A stretch of DNA of 64,000 nucleotides from Acidobacteria bacterium SCN 69-37 (GTDB lineage Bacteria; Acidobacteriota; Vicinamibacteria; Vicinamibacterales; SCN-69-37). Within the stretch, counting starts at the first letter, position 1, and the number at the start of each line of letters is the position of its first letter. The translations under genes and the position numbers were made by a program. This document shows positions 16,451 through 25,286 of the stretch, piece after piece. The notes beneath the pieces were generated by a model. It saw nothing but the letters and a program-made list of their open reading frames with translations. It searched no databases and was not told the DNA's origin. Location of the stretch: positions 1-64,000 of the forward strand of contig MEDJ01000021.1 of the NCBI GenBank assembly GCA_001724025.1. The letters are read 5' to 3'.

Positions 16451-17818
16451 TTGAATGCGCTTGTCAGATTGCGTCAGCATCTGCTGACCGGGGTGTCGTA
16501 CGCGATCCCGTTCATCGCATGCGGCGGTGTCATGCTGGCGGCCGCCATTTCGCTGGCGCCGATGACGCCCACCGGACCGGACTTCGAGGCCACCCTCGTC
16601 GTGCGGACGCTTCACGATCTCGGTACCGCGGCTTTGACGTTGATGCTGCCGGTGCTTGCCGGCTACATCGCGTACGCCATCGCGAACAGGCCGGGACTCG
16701 TACCGGGGTTCGTCGGCGGCTGGATTGCGTCAGAGATCGGTGCGGGATTCCTCGGCGCCCTGCTCGCAGGTCTGTTCGCCGGACACGTGACCGAGTGGAT
16801 CAAGCGGCGGCGCGTGCCCTCGTGGGTCCGTCCCGTGATGCCGATCCTGATCCTCCCGATTCTCGCCACGACGGTAGTCGGTGTGTCGATGCTCTGGATC
16901 CTCGGCCCGCCCATTGCCGCGGTGATGGCCGGCGCGACGGCCGTGCTCGCCGACCTCAATGCCGGCAATCGTGCCGTGCTCGGACTGATCCTCGGCGGGA
17001 TGATTGCCATCGACATGGGCGGTCCCATCAACAAGACCGCCTTCTTCTTCGGTGCCGCCATGATTCAGGAGGGGGACCCGCGCATCATGGGCGCGTGCGC
17101 TGCGGCCATCTGCACGCCGCCGCTCGGTCTGGGCCTGGCCACCCTGGTGCGGCGGACGTGGTGGACGTCCGAGGAGCGCGAAGCCGGCGTCGCGAGTCTG
17201 ACCATGGGCGTCGTGGGAATCACCGAGGGCGCCATTCCGTTCGCTGCCGCCGATCCGCTGCGGGTGATTCCCTGCATCATGGCCGGCTCGATGGTGGCAT
17301 CGGCCATCGCGATTCTCGCCGGCGTCGGCGATCACGCCCCGCACGGGGGCCTGATCGTGCTGCCGGTGATCGAACAGAAAGTGGCGTACGTCCTGGCAAT
17401 CGTCGTGGGTACGGCAGTGACCGCTGTGGCCATGTGCGCTGTGCGCTATCGCGCGCAGAGGAAATCGGGACGCATTGGCAAGGGAGGCGCAATGAAGATC
17501 GTCGCAGTCACGGCGTGCCCCACGGGCATCGCTCACACCTACATGGCCGCTGAACACCTCGGAAAGTCCGCCCGCGCGCTCGGACACCAGATCAAGGTCG
17601 AGACGCAGGGCGCGATGGGCATCGAGAACGAGTTGTCGGAGCGCGATATCCGGGAGGCACAGGTCGCCATCTTCGCCATCGATATCGAGATCGAGAAGCG
17701 CGACCGCTTCAAAGCCATCAAGGTGGTCGAGGTATCGGTCCAGGAGGCGATTCGCGACGCGAACGGCCTCATTACGCGTGTGGTCGCCGAGCCCGAGAGT
17801 CTGAGTCTGAGAGCCTGA
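16451..17818 (+). CDS. PTS fructose-type transporter, fused IIC-IIB
   Basis: The 455-residue protein has an N-terminal membrane IIC domain (about residues 1-335, several hydrophobic helices, motifs GVSYAIPFIACGGVM and MGVVGITEGAIPFAAADPLR). A C-terminal IIB domain begins at MKIVAVTACPTGIAHTYMAA. The phosphorylated Cys is C356. Together they carry and phosphorylate a sugar of the fructose/mannitol class. Enterobacterial FruA has the order IIB'-IIB-IIC, so the order here is reversed. Start is TTG, with GGAG 9 nt upstream. The gene ends 4 nt before the HPr-EI-EIIA gene. No 1-phosphofructokinase gene is in the window, so the identity of the sugar is open. Confidence 0.9.
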   Translation: MNALVRLRQHLLTGVSYAIPFIACGGVMLAAAISLAPMTPTGPDFEATLVVRTLHDLGTAALTLMLPVLAGYIAYAIANRPGLVPGFVGGWIASEIGAGFLGALLAGLFAGHVTEWIKRRRVPSWVRPVMPILILPILATTVVGVSMLWILGPPIAAVMAGATAVLADLNAGNRAVLGLILGGMIAIDMGGPINKTAFFFGAAMIQEGDPRIMGACAAAICTPPLGLGLATLVRRTWWTSEEREAGVASLTMGVVGITEGAIPFAAADPLRVIPCIMAGSMVASAIAILAGVGDHAPHGGLIVLPVIEQKVAYVLAIVVGTAVTAVAMCAVRYRAQRKSGRIGKGGAMKIVAVTACPTGIAHTYMAAEHLGKSARALGHQIKVETQGAMGIENELSERDIREAQVAIFAIDIEIEKRDRFKAIKVVEVSVQEAIRDANGLITRVVAEPESLSLRA

Positions 17819-17822
17819 GCCT

Positions 17823-20342
17823 GTGTCCCGGCATCTGTACTTCACGTGTCCGTTGAGCGCGGGCCTGCACGCGCGGCCGGCCAGTCGCCTCGTGGAGATC
17901 GCGAGCGGCTTCACCGCGATCTGTTCGCTGATCAACACGCGATCCGGCGCGCGCGCGGATGCCAAGAGCGTGCTCGCCATCCTCGCGGCGGACGTCGGTG
18001 CGGGGGATGCGTGCGACCTCGAGGTCTGCGGGAGCGACGAGGCCGCGGCGCGGGCGGCGCTCGAGACGTTTCTGCGTGCGGAGTTGCCCGGCTACGAAGA
18101 GGCGTCGCCCTCGATTCCGGCCGAGACGTCAACGCTGCCGTGCGGACTGGAGCGATCCGGGGCGCGGTGGTCGCGCGGGCTCGCCGTCAGCCCCGGGGTC
18201 GGACTCGGGCGCGTGGTGCTCGTCGCCGCAGCGCCCTGGATTCGCGATCAGGCCGATCTGGCTGCATCGTCACCGCCCGATCTGGCTGCCGAACACCAGA
18301 AACTCGCGCGGGCCATCCATGCGGTCCGCGGGCGCCTCGAGGCGCGGCTGGCCGAGCGGCCGCCATCGGCCGAGGCCGCCATCCTGATGGCACACGAGGC
18401 GATGGTGACCGATCCGTGGCTGAGTGCCGCGATCGGTGAGGCCATCGATGGTGGTCAGTCGGCGGCTGCGGCCATCGTTGGTGCCGCCGATCGATTCTCT
18501 GCGTCCATGGCGCTTGCGCGGACGCGGGCTCTCCGCGAACGGGTCGCCGATGTACAGGGGATCTGCCGGCAACTGCTCGATGACGTCTGTGGCCTGTCTG
18601 GCGACGAGCGGATTCCGAACCTCGTCGGTCCATCCGTGATCGTGGCCGAGACGATGACGCCTCAGCAACTGCTCGGTCTCGATCGCACGCGGATTGTTGG
18701 AATCGTGCTCGAGAGCGCGGGGACGACATCTCACACGGTCATCCTCGCGCGGTCGCTCGGGATTCCGACGATCGTCGGCGCGGCCCGGGCGCGCGACGTC
18801 CTGCCGGCCGGTCTCGACGTCGTCGTCGATGGACACCGCGGCGTGATCGTCTCGGACCTGACGGTCGCCGCGCGCGAGTTCTACGCGCGCGAATTGACAC
18901 GGCTGCGCGCGCGCGCGGCGGTCCTGGCGCGGGCCGCCGTCGATCCCGTGACGACGGCCGACGGTCGGCCGTTCGAAGTCGGCGCCAACGTGTCGTCGAT
19001 CGAGGAACTCGACGCGGTCCGGCAGGGGGGCGCCGACGGGATCGGTCTCTTCCGGACGGAACTGCTCTTCCTGCGCGCGTCGGAACTGCCGTCCGAAGAG
19101 GCGCAGTTCGCCATCTACGGCGAGGCCGTCCGCGCGATGCAGGGACGGCCCGTCATCGTCCGCACGCTCGACCTCGGCGGCGACAAGCCCGTGGCGGCCG
19201 TGCCGATGCCGCAGGAGGCGAATCCGTTCCTCGGATATCGCGGCGTCCGGGCCTACGTCGAGCACCAGCAGTTGATCCGCACGCAGTTGCGCGCCATCGT
19301 CCGGGCCTCTGCCCTCGGGCCCATCGAACTGCTCCTGCCCATGGTGTCGTCGATCGAGGAGGTGCTCTGGGTCAAGGCGCAGATCGCCCACGTCCAGGAC
19401 GACCTCGCCACGCGCGGCGTGCCGTTCGATCGCGACATGCCGATCGGGATCATGCTCGAGGTCCCGGCGGTGTCGTTCGTGCTCGATCGGCTGTGCCGGG
19501 AAGTGGACTTCTTCAGCATCGGCACGAACGATCTCTGCCAGTACTTCTTTGCGGCCGACCGCGGCAACACCCGCGTGGCGCCGCTGGCCAACGTGACGCA
19601 CCCCGGCTTTCTGCGATTCCTGAAGCAGATTGTCGACGAGATCCGGACGCACGGCCGCTGGGTCGGGCTCTGCGGCGAGATGGCCGGCGATGTCCGGCTC
19701 CTGCCGTTGCTGATCGGGCTGGGACTCGACGAAATCAGCGCGGCGGGCCTCCGGATTCCCGTGTTGAAGGCGCGTATCGCCCGGCTGTCGGCGGTCGAGT
19801 GTGTCGATCTGTTCGCGCGGGCGACGCAGTGCCAGAGCAGCGACGAGGTCGACGCGTTGCTCGACGGCACGCGGACGATCGATCCGCCCCGGCCGCTCGT
19901 CGAGCCCGAGATCGTCCGGCTCGATGGGACGTGCGCGTCCAGGGAGGAGGCGATCCGGACGCTTGTCGATGCGCTGTACGTCGCCGGCCGCACGGAGGAT
20001 CCGTGTGCGCTCGAAGAGGCGGTGTGGCGGCGGGAGGAGGCGTACGCGACGACTGTCGGCGACGGTATCGCCGTGCCGCACTGCCGGACGGATGCCGTGA
20101 CGAGCGACTCGGTCGGCATCCTCAAGTTGCGGGAGCCGGTGCCCTGGGGAGGCGACGGGACACCCGTGCAGATGGTGTTCCTGCTGGCCATCAGGGAGAC
20201 GAGCCCGAGCCGTGCGCACATGCGGGTGTTCTCCCGGCTCGCGCGCATGTTGATCGACGCGGATTTCCGTGAAGACCTGCTGCGCGCTGCCGATCCGGCG
20301 AGCGTGATCGACCAGTTGTCTGCCGAACTGCAGGTGGTGTGA
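17823..20342 (+). CDS. Multiphosphoryl transfer protein HPr-EI-EIIA (PTS)
   Basis: The 839-residue protein contains all the soluble PTS steps. HPr is at residues 1-90 with phospho-His H16 (GLHARPA). Enzyme I is at about residues 115-670 with phospho-His H304 (GTTSHTVILAR) and the PEP-site segments GTNDLCQYFFAADRGN and GLCGEMAGD. A fructose-type EIIA follows at about 690-835 with H753 (GIAVPHCR). It would take phosphate from PEP to IIB of the adjacent transporter. Known fused FruB proteins, as I recall, place EIIA first, so a C-terminal EIIA is a different arrangement. The start is GTG, 4 nt after the IIC-IIB stop. Confidence 0.92.
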   Translation: MSRHLYFTCPLSAGLHARPASRLVEIASGFTAICSLINTRSGARADAKSVLAILAADVGAGDACDLEVCGSDEAAARAALETFLRAELPGYEEASPSIPAETSTLPCGLERSGARWSRGLAVSPGVGLGRVVLVAAAPWIRDQADLAASSPPDLAAEHQKLARAIHAVRGRLEARLAERPPSAEAAILMAHEAMVTDPWLSAAIGEAIDGGQSAAAAIVGAADRFSASMALARTRALRERVADVQGICRQLLDDVCGLSGDERIPNLVGPSVIVAETMTPQQLLGLDRTRIVGIVLESAGTTSHTVILARSLGIPTIVGAARARDVLPAGLDVVVDGHRGVIVSDLTVAAREFYARELTRLRARAAVLARAAVDPVTTADGRPFEVGANVSSIEELDAVRQGGADGIGLFRTELLFLRASELPSEEAQFAIYGEAVRAMQGRPVIVRTLDLGGDKPVAAVPMPQEANPFLGYRGVRAYVEHQQLIRTQLRAIVRASALGPIELLLPMVSSIEEVLWVKAQIAHVQDDLATRGVPFDRDMPIGIMLEVPAVSFVLDRLCREVDFFSIGTNDLCQYFFAADRGNTRVAPLANVTHPGFLRFLKQIVDEIRTHGRWVGLCGEMAGDVRLLPLLIGLGLDEISAAGLRIPVLKARIARLSAVECVDLFARATQCQSSDEVDALLDGTRTIDPPRPLVEPEIVRLDGTCASREEAIRTLVDALYVAGRTEDPCALEEAVWRREEAYATTVGDGIAVPHCRTDAVTSDSVGILKLREPVPWGGDGTPVQMVFLLAIRETSPSRAHMRVFSRLARMLIDADFREDLLRAADPASVIDQLSAELQVV

Positions 20343-20392
20343 TCCCACTGCGTGACCGTCGTGGGACGGGTGTGAAGGAACGAGGAGGAAGC

Positions 20393-23300
20393 ATGTATCA
20401 GAAGGTCCGTCACGTGATGTGGGCGATCGCAGGCGCCGTTGCGCTCCTGATCGCCGGCATCGGCACTCCGGCCCTGGCCCAGGTGGCCACGGGGACCGTC
20501 ACGGGCACCGTGCACGACGCCCAGGGGGGCGCGATGCCCGGGGCCACCGTCACGCTCACCAGCGCCACGCGCGGGACGAGCCTCGACGTGGTCACGAATA
20601 CGAGCGGCGAGTTCACGTTTCCGAACGTCGCTGCTGATACCTATCACGCCCGGGTCTCGATGACCGGATTCAAGGCACTCGAACGCCGCGACATCGCCGT
20701 CAGCCCCGGCGACCGCGTCGTCATCGGCACGCTGACGATCGAGGTCGGCGAGCTCTCCGAAACCATCACCGTCTCATCGGAAGCGCCGCTCATCCAGGCG
20801 CAGACCGGTGAGCGATCCTTCACGATCGGCACCGAGGCCATCCAGGGCCTGCCGATGTCGAACCGCGGCTGGAACGCGATGCTGGGGCTCACGCCTGGCG
20901 TCGTCGGATCGGTGCGGCTCGGCAGTCCGGGCGCGAACAACAACAACGTGATGATGGACGGCGTCGCCATCATGGACACCGGCAACAACGGACAGATGCT
21001 GTCGACGAACGTCGAGGCGATTGCCGAGGTCAAGATCCTCACGCAGGGGTACCAGGCCGAGTACGGCCGCGCGAGCGGCATGCAGATCACGGCCGTCACC
21101 AAGAGCGGCACGAACCGGTTCAACGGATCGGTCTACGACGTGGAGCGCAACTCGGACTGGAACGCCAACAGCTGGCAGAACATCGAGAACGGCATCGCGA
21201 AGTCGATCTCCAAGCAGCGTGACTGGGGCTACACGATCGGCGGACCCATCGGCCGGCCCGGCGGCGAGAACAAGCTGTTCTTCTTCTATGGCCACGAGTA
21301 CCGGCCACGCACCAGCGGCGGGAACGTGTCGCGGTTCCGCGTGCCGACCGCGCTCGAGCGGCAGGGCGACTTCTCGCAGAGCACGAACAACAACGGCGCG
21401 ATCGTCAACCTGATCCGCGACACGACCACGGGTCTGCCGTGCACGGCGGCCAACACCAGCGGCTGCTTCCAGGCCGACGGCGTGCTCGGCCGCATCCCGC
21501 AGGACCGGCTGTATCCGCTGGGCCTGAACATCCTGCGGCTCTGGCCCGAGCCCAACACGGAAGGGCTCAACTACAACTTCGAGTCGCGATCGCCTCTCGA
21601 CAAGCGCCTGACGCAGCAGCCGACCGTGCGTGTCGACTGGCAGGCGTCGTCGGCCTTCCGCGTCACGGGCAAGTACACGGGACAGGCCGGGACGGTGCGC
21701 AAGACCGTCGGATCGATCCCCGGCTTCAACGACACGATGAACCGGTACCCGTTCATCTACCAGCCGTCGGCCACCGTCAACTACACGGCCTCGTCGACGC
21801 TGTTCCTCGAGGTGACCTACGGATTCATCCAGAACCAGCTCGGCACGCCGATCGTCAGCGAGGCGAGCAACAGGTGCAACGTCGGGCTGTGCGACATCCC
21901 GCTGCTGTTCCCCGATGCCGGCGTGGTCAACCCGGCCTACTACAACCCGAAGGTGCTCGAGGCCATCGATTCGCCGATGTACGTCGACGGCCGCATCATG
22001 CTGCCGCCGAGCTTCAGCTGGGGCAACCTCGTGTCGAATGCGCCGCCGAACCTGATCTACCCGGCGTTCCTGAACCGGAACCGCACGCACAACCTGTCGG
22101 CGAGCGCCACGAAGCTGATGGGCCGTCACTCGCTGAAGGCGGGCGTGTACTGGTTCAGCGCACTCAAGAACGAGAACCTCGGCATCGCCGGAACGACGCC
22201 GTTCTACGGCAACATCAATTTCGGCAACGACACGAACAATCCACTCGATGCGGGCTTCGGCTTCGCGAACGCGGCACTGGGCGTGTTCTCGAGCTACGCG
22301 CAGCAGTCGAAGTTCGTCGAGGGCGCGTACGCCTACAACAACACCGAGTGGTACCTGCAGGACAACTGGCGCGTGAACGGCCGACTCACGCTCGACTACG
22401 GCGTGCGCTTCACGCACCAGCAGCCGCAGCACGATTCGCTGCACCAGGCCTCGAACTTCTTCCTGCCGGGCGAGGGCGGTCCCACGGCATGGTCGGCGGC
22501 CAATGCGCCGCGGCTCTACGTGCCGGGCTGCCTGGGCGCGTCGCCGTGCAGCGGCGCGAACCGCGTGGCCGTCGATCCGGCCACGGGACAGTCGCTCGGT
22601 GCGGGATCCGCGCTGGCCATCGCGACACTCGTACCCGGCAGCGGCGACATCGCCAATGGTGTCGTGCCGGCCGGGCAGGGCATTGCCCCCGAAAACTATG
22701 TCTGGCCGGCCGTCGTCGCGGCTCCGCGATTCGGAGTGGCCTATGACCTGACCGGCGACCAGTCGATGGTCGTACGCGGCAGCGTCGGCATGTTCTTCGA
22801 TCGGCCCGAAGGCAACACCACGTCGAACCAGATCGGCAACGTGCCGAACTCGACGAACACGACGGTGCGCTACTCGCGTCTCCAGGAACTCGGCCAGGGT
22901 GGACTGGCGACACAGGCGCCAGCCACGCTCAACGTCTTCACGTACGACGCGAAGATCCCGACGTCGCTGCAGTGGAGCGCGGGCGTGCAGATGGCGCTGC
23001 CGTGGGCCTCGGCTCTCGACGTCTCGTACGTCGGGACGCACGGCTACAACCTGATGAATCCGTTCAACCAGACGATCGACATCAACGCGGTCCCGTTCGG
23101 TGCGGCGTTCAGGTCGGAGAACCAGGACCCGACGCTGGCCGCGTCGGCCATTCCCGGCAACACGGCGCTGTCGACCGACCTGCTGCGGCCCCTGTCCGGC
23201 TACGGGCAGATCCAGCGGCAGATCCCGGGGTTCTGGACCGATTTCCACTCGATCCAGGCCTCGCTCAACCGCCGCTTCCGCAACGGGCTCCAGTTCAACG

Positions 23301-24091
23301 TGAACTACACGCTGACGATGCGGCAGGCGGGCACGAACACGCTCAACAGCAACGAGGGGATGCGGCTCGTGCTCGACCCGGACACGCTCACGCTCAGCGA
23401 ACACCCGAGCTGGGCCGAGGCCGAGCGGCTGCTCGGCGAGAACAATGGCCTGCGCCGGCACACCATGCGCGGCAACGTCGTGTGGGACATGCCGGATCTG
23501 CGATCCGACTCGGCCGCCGGGCGCGTGGTGGGCGCGATCGTCAACGACTGGTCGCTCGGCGCGGTGCTCACGCTCGGATCGGGCGCCCCGTACACCGTGG
23601 GCTACAGCTACACGACGGCCGGCGGCAGCCTGAATCTGACCGGCACGCCGAACTACGCGGCGCGCGTGAACATCGTGGGGGACCCGGGCAGCGGCTGCGA
23701 TCGCGGCAACCAGTACCGGCAGTTCAACACGGACGCGTTCGCCGGTCCGACGACAGGCAGCGTCGGGACCGAGTCGGGACGCAACTACCTGAGCGCGTGC
23801 GGGGATCGGAACATCGATCTGGCGCTGTCGCGGACGATCCGCCTCGGCGGCGGGCGCGCGATCGAACTGCAGGCGCAGTTCTTCAACGTGTTCAACATCG
23901 TGAACTACAGCGGGCGGAGCACGACGATGCAGATGAACAACCCGACCGCGCAGACCGTGCAGAACTTCCAGTACAACGCGGATGGATCGATCAACGACAG
24001 CCGGACGCGGCCGCAGAACGCGGGCTTCGGTGCGGTCAGCTCGGCGCAGGCCATGCGATCGACGCAACTGCAGGTACGCTTCAGGTTCTAG
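20393..24091 (+). CDS. TonB-dependent receptor with carboxypeptidase-regulatory-like domain
   Basis: This 1232-residue receptor has a signal peptide ending TPALAQ, a carboxypeptidase-regulatory-like domain (GTVHDAQGGAMPGATVTL), a plug (FTIGTEAIQGLPM, MMDGVAIMDTGNN, YQAEYGRASGMQITAVTKSG) and a barrel ending MRSTQLQVRFRF. It is closely similar to the receptor at 11595-15278, sharing VSMTGF, IAVSPGDRV and LTIEVG at matching positions, so a duplication around the PTS genes is likely. The start at 20393 has a consensus AGGAGGAAGC. The gene lies 50 nt after the PTS gene and could be in the same transcript. The next gene follows after one copy of the GA-rich repeat. Confidence 0.92.
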   Translation: MYQKVRHVMWAIAGAVALLIAGIGTPALAQVATGTVTGTVHDAQGGAMPGATVTLTSATRGTSLDVVTNTSGEFTFPNVAADTYHARVSMTGFKALERRDIAVSPGDRVVIGTLTIEVGELSETITVSSEAPLIQAQTGERSFTIGTEAIQGLPMSNRGWNAMLGLTPGVVGSVRLGSPGANNNNVMMDGVAIMDTGNNGQMLSTNVEAIAEVKILTQGYQAEYGRASGMQITAVTKSGTNRFNGSVYDVERNSDWNANSWQNIENGIAKSISKQRDWGYTIGGPIGRPGGENKLFFFYGHEYRPRTSGGNVSRFRVPTALERQGDFSQSTNNNGAIVNLIRDTTTGLPCTAANTSGCFQADGVLGRIPQDRLYPLGLNILRLWPEPNTEGLNYNFESRSPLDKRLTQQPTVRVDWQASSAFRVTGKYTGQAGTVRKTVGSIPGFNDTMNRYPFIYQPSATVNYTASSTLFLEVTYGFIQNQLGTPIVSEASNRCNVGLCDIPLLFPDAGVVNPAYYNPKVLEAIDSPMYVDGRIMLPPSFSWGNLVSNAPPNLIYPAFLNRNRTHNLSASATKLMGRHSLKAGVYWFSALKNENLGIAGTTPFYGNINFGNDTNNPLDAGFGFANAALGVFSSYAQQSKFVEGAYAYNNTEWYLQDNWRVNGRLTLDYGVRFTHQQPQHDSLHQASNFFLPGEGGPTAWSAANAPRLYVPGCLGASPCSGANRVAVDPATGQSLGAGSALAIATLVPGSGDIANGVVPAGQGIAPENYVWPAVVAAPRFGVAYDLTGDQSMVVRGSVGMFFDRPEGNTTSNQIGNVPNSTNTTVRYSRLQELGQGGLATQAPATLNVFTYDAKIPTSLQWSAGVQMALPWASALDVSYVGTHGYNLMNPFNQTIDINAVPFGAAFRSENQDPTLAASAIPGNTALSTDLLRPLSGYGQIQRQIPGFWTDFHSIQASLNRRFRNGLQFNVNYTLTMRQAGTNTLNSNEGMRLVLDPDTLTLSEHPSWAEAERLLGENNGLRRHTMRGNVVWDMPDLRSDSAAGRVVGAIVNDWSLGAVLTLGSGAPYTVGYSYTTAGGSLNLTGTPNYAARVNIVGDPGSGCDRGNQYRQFNTDAFAGPTTGSVGTESGRNYLSACGDRNIDLALSRTIRLGGGRAIELQAQFFNVFNIVNYSGRSTTMQMNNPTAQTVQNFQYNADGSINDSRTRPQNAGFGAVSSAQAMRSTQLQVRFRF

Positions 24092-24131
24092 AAAGGCGGG
24101 GAGGCGGCGGGCTGGGAGGAGGCCGGAAGGC
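24092..24131 (+). repeat. Dispersed GA-rich intergenic repeat, copy 2
   Basis: Starts directly after the receptor stop codon with AAAGGCGGGGAGGC, then GCTGGGAGGAGGCC and GGAAGGC. It is nearly identical to the copies at 7601 and 40251. Confidence 0.6.
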
Positions 24132-24183
24132 TTCTCGACGTTCTCCCGGCCTGCCGCATCCGTTGTCTGACGAAGGAGTGATT

Positions 24184-25203
24184 ATGTGTCGCACGATCGA
24201 TCGTCGACAGTTCATCGAGCGGACCGCGCTCGGGGCGGCCGGGCTCGTCGCGGCCGGGACGGCACCGGCGCTGGCCCGCACGCCGCAGGCACCGGGCGGC
24301 ATGTTCATCTCGCTCGCGCCGTGGGCCACGGCGCGCGGCGTCGGGTGGCCGGAACAGGCGCGACTGGCCTCGAGGGTGGGGTATCGCGGCATCGACTACG
24401 CGTGGGGCCCGGTGAAGGAGGCGGGCGTCGAGGCCACGCGCGCCCTGATGAACGAACTCAATCTGGTGCCCACGATCTGCAACCTGCCGACGCCCAACCC
24501 ACTCAACGGGGACGACGCGGCGTTCAAGGCGCGCATGGCCACGATGGCTGACGACGCGGCGTTCAGCGCGGCGATTGGCAGCCGGCGCTTTCAGCTCGTG
24601 CTCGGCGCGACGACGCCGGGTGGACGGCCGAAGGCGGAGCACTGGAAGCTCGTCCGCGATCGGCTGGCCGCCGTCTCCGAGGTGTTCGTGAAGCACGACG
24701 TCCATCTCAGCCTCGAGTTTCTCGGGCCGCTCGTGTTCAGAGCCGGACGTGGCGGCGGTGGCCGGCGCGGGGGCGGGCCGCCGGATCCGAATGCGCCGCC
24801 GGCACCACCGGTCCCGTTCGTCTGGACGCTGACCGAGACGGCGAAGCTCTGCGAAGAGGTGGGGCCGAACATCGGCGTCACGCTCGACGCCTGGCACTGG
24901 TATCACTCGGGCGGGACGGTGGCCGACATCCTGGCCACGCCGCGCGAGCGCATCGTGCACGTGCACGTGTCGGACGCGCGCGAGATGCCGCCTGCCGAAG
25001 TGCAGGACAACATGCGGCTGCTGCCGGGTGAGGGCGTGATCGATCTCGTCGGGTTCTTCCGGGCGCTGCAGCAGATCCGGTGGACCGGCGGCGTGGCGTG
25101 CGAAACGATCGGCGCGCGTCTCGACGACGTGGCGCCGGAAGAACAGGCACGGCTGGGCCTCGCATCGACGAGGGCCGTGATGGAGAAGGCCGGCGTCCTG
25201 TAG
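24184..25203 (+). CDS. Exported sugar isomerase/epimerase-like TIM-barrel protein
   Basis: The 339-residue product has a Tat-type signal (TIDRRQFIERTALGAAGLVAAG). The barrel pattern includes VGYRGIDYAW, RFQLVLGATTPGG, VHLSLEFLGP, NIGVTLDAWHWYHSG, IVHVHVSDA and GGVACETIG; the Glu, Asp, His and Glu in these segments are the expected metal ligands. Residues about 185-205 carry a Gly/Arg/Pro-rich insertion (GRGGGGRRGGG). A periplasmic place beside a GMC dehydrogenase suggests it processes the oxidised sugar, as superfamily members that isomerise or eliminate 3-keto-glycosides do; that is inference. GGAG lies 5 nt before the start codon. The GMC gene begins 83 nt downstream. Confidence 0.82.
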   Translation: MCRTIDRRQFIERTALGAAGLVAAGTAPALARTPQAPGGMFISLAPWATARGVGWPEQARLASRVGYRGIDYAWGPVKEAGVEATRALMNELNLVPTICNLPTPNPLNGDDAAFKARMATMADDAAFSAAIGSRRFQLVLGATTPGGRPKAEHWKLVRDRLAAVSEVFVKHDVHLSLEFLGPLVFRAGRGGGGRRGGGPPDPNAPPAPPVPFVWTLTETAKLCEEVGPNIGVTLDAWHWYHSGGTVADILATPRERIVHVHVSDAREMPPAEVQDNMRLLPGEGVIDLVGFFRALQQIRWTGGVACETIGARLDDVAPEEQARLGLASTRAVMEKAGVL

Positions 25204-25286
25204 ACTGTCGGTCTCATATTCATGACATCGGACGCGGGCGCCGCAGGGCGTCCTGTCGTCCGGGACTTCGAGGAAGAGGTCGCCAT

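Noticed and set aside
18270-20348. 692-residue antisense ORF
   Set aside because: Opposite the HPr-EI-EIIA gene; no domains visible.
20774-24067. 1097-residue antisense ORF opposite the TonB receptor
   Set aside because: It lies wholly inside a clear TonB receptor gene. Its Arg/Val/His-rich composition without recognisable motifs is typical of antisense frames in GC-rich DNA.
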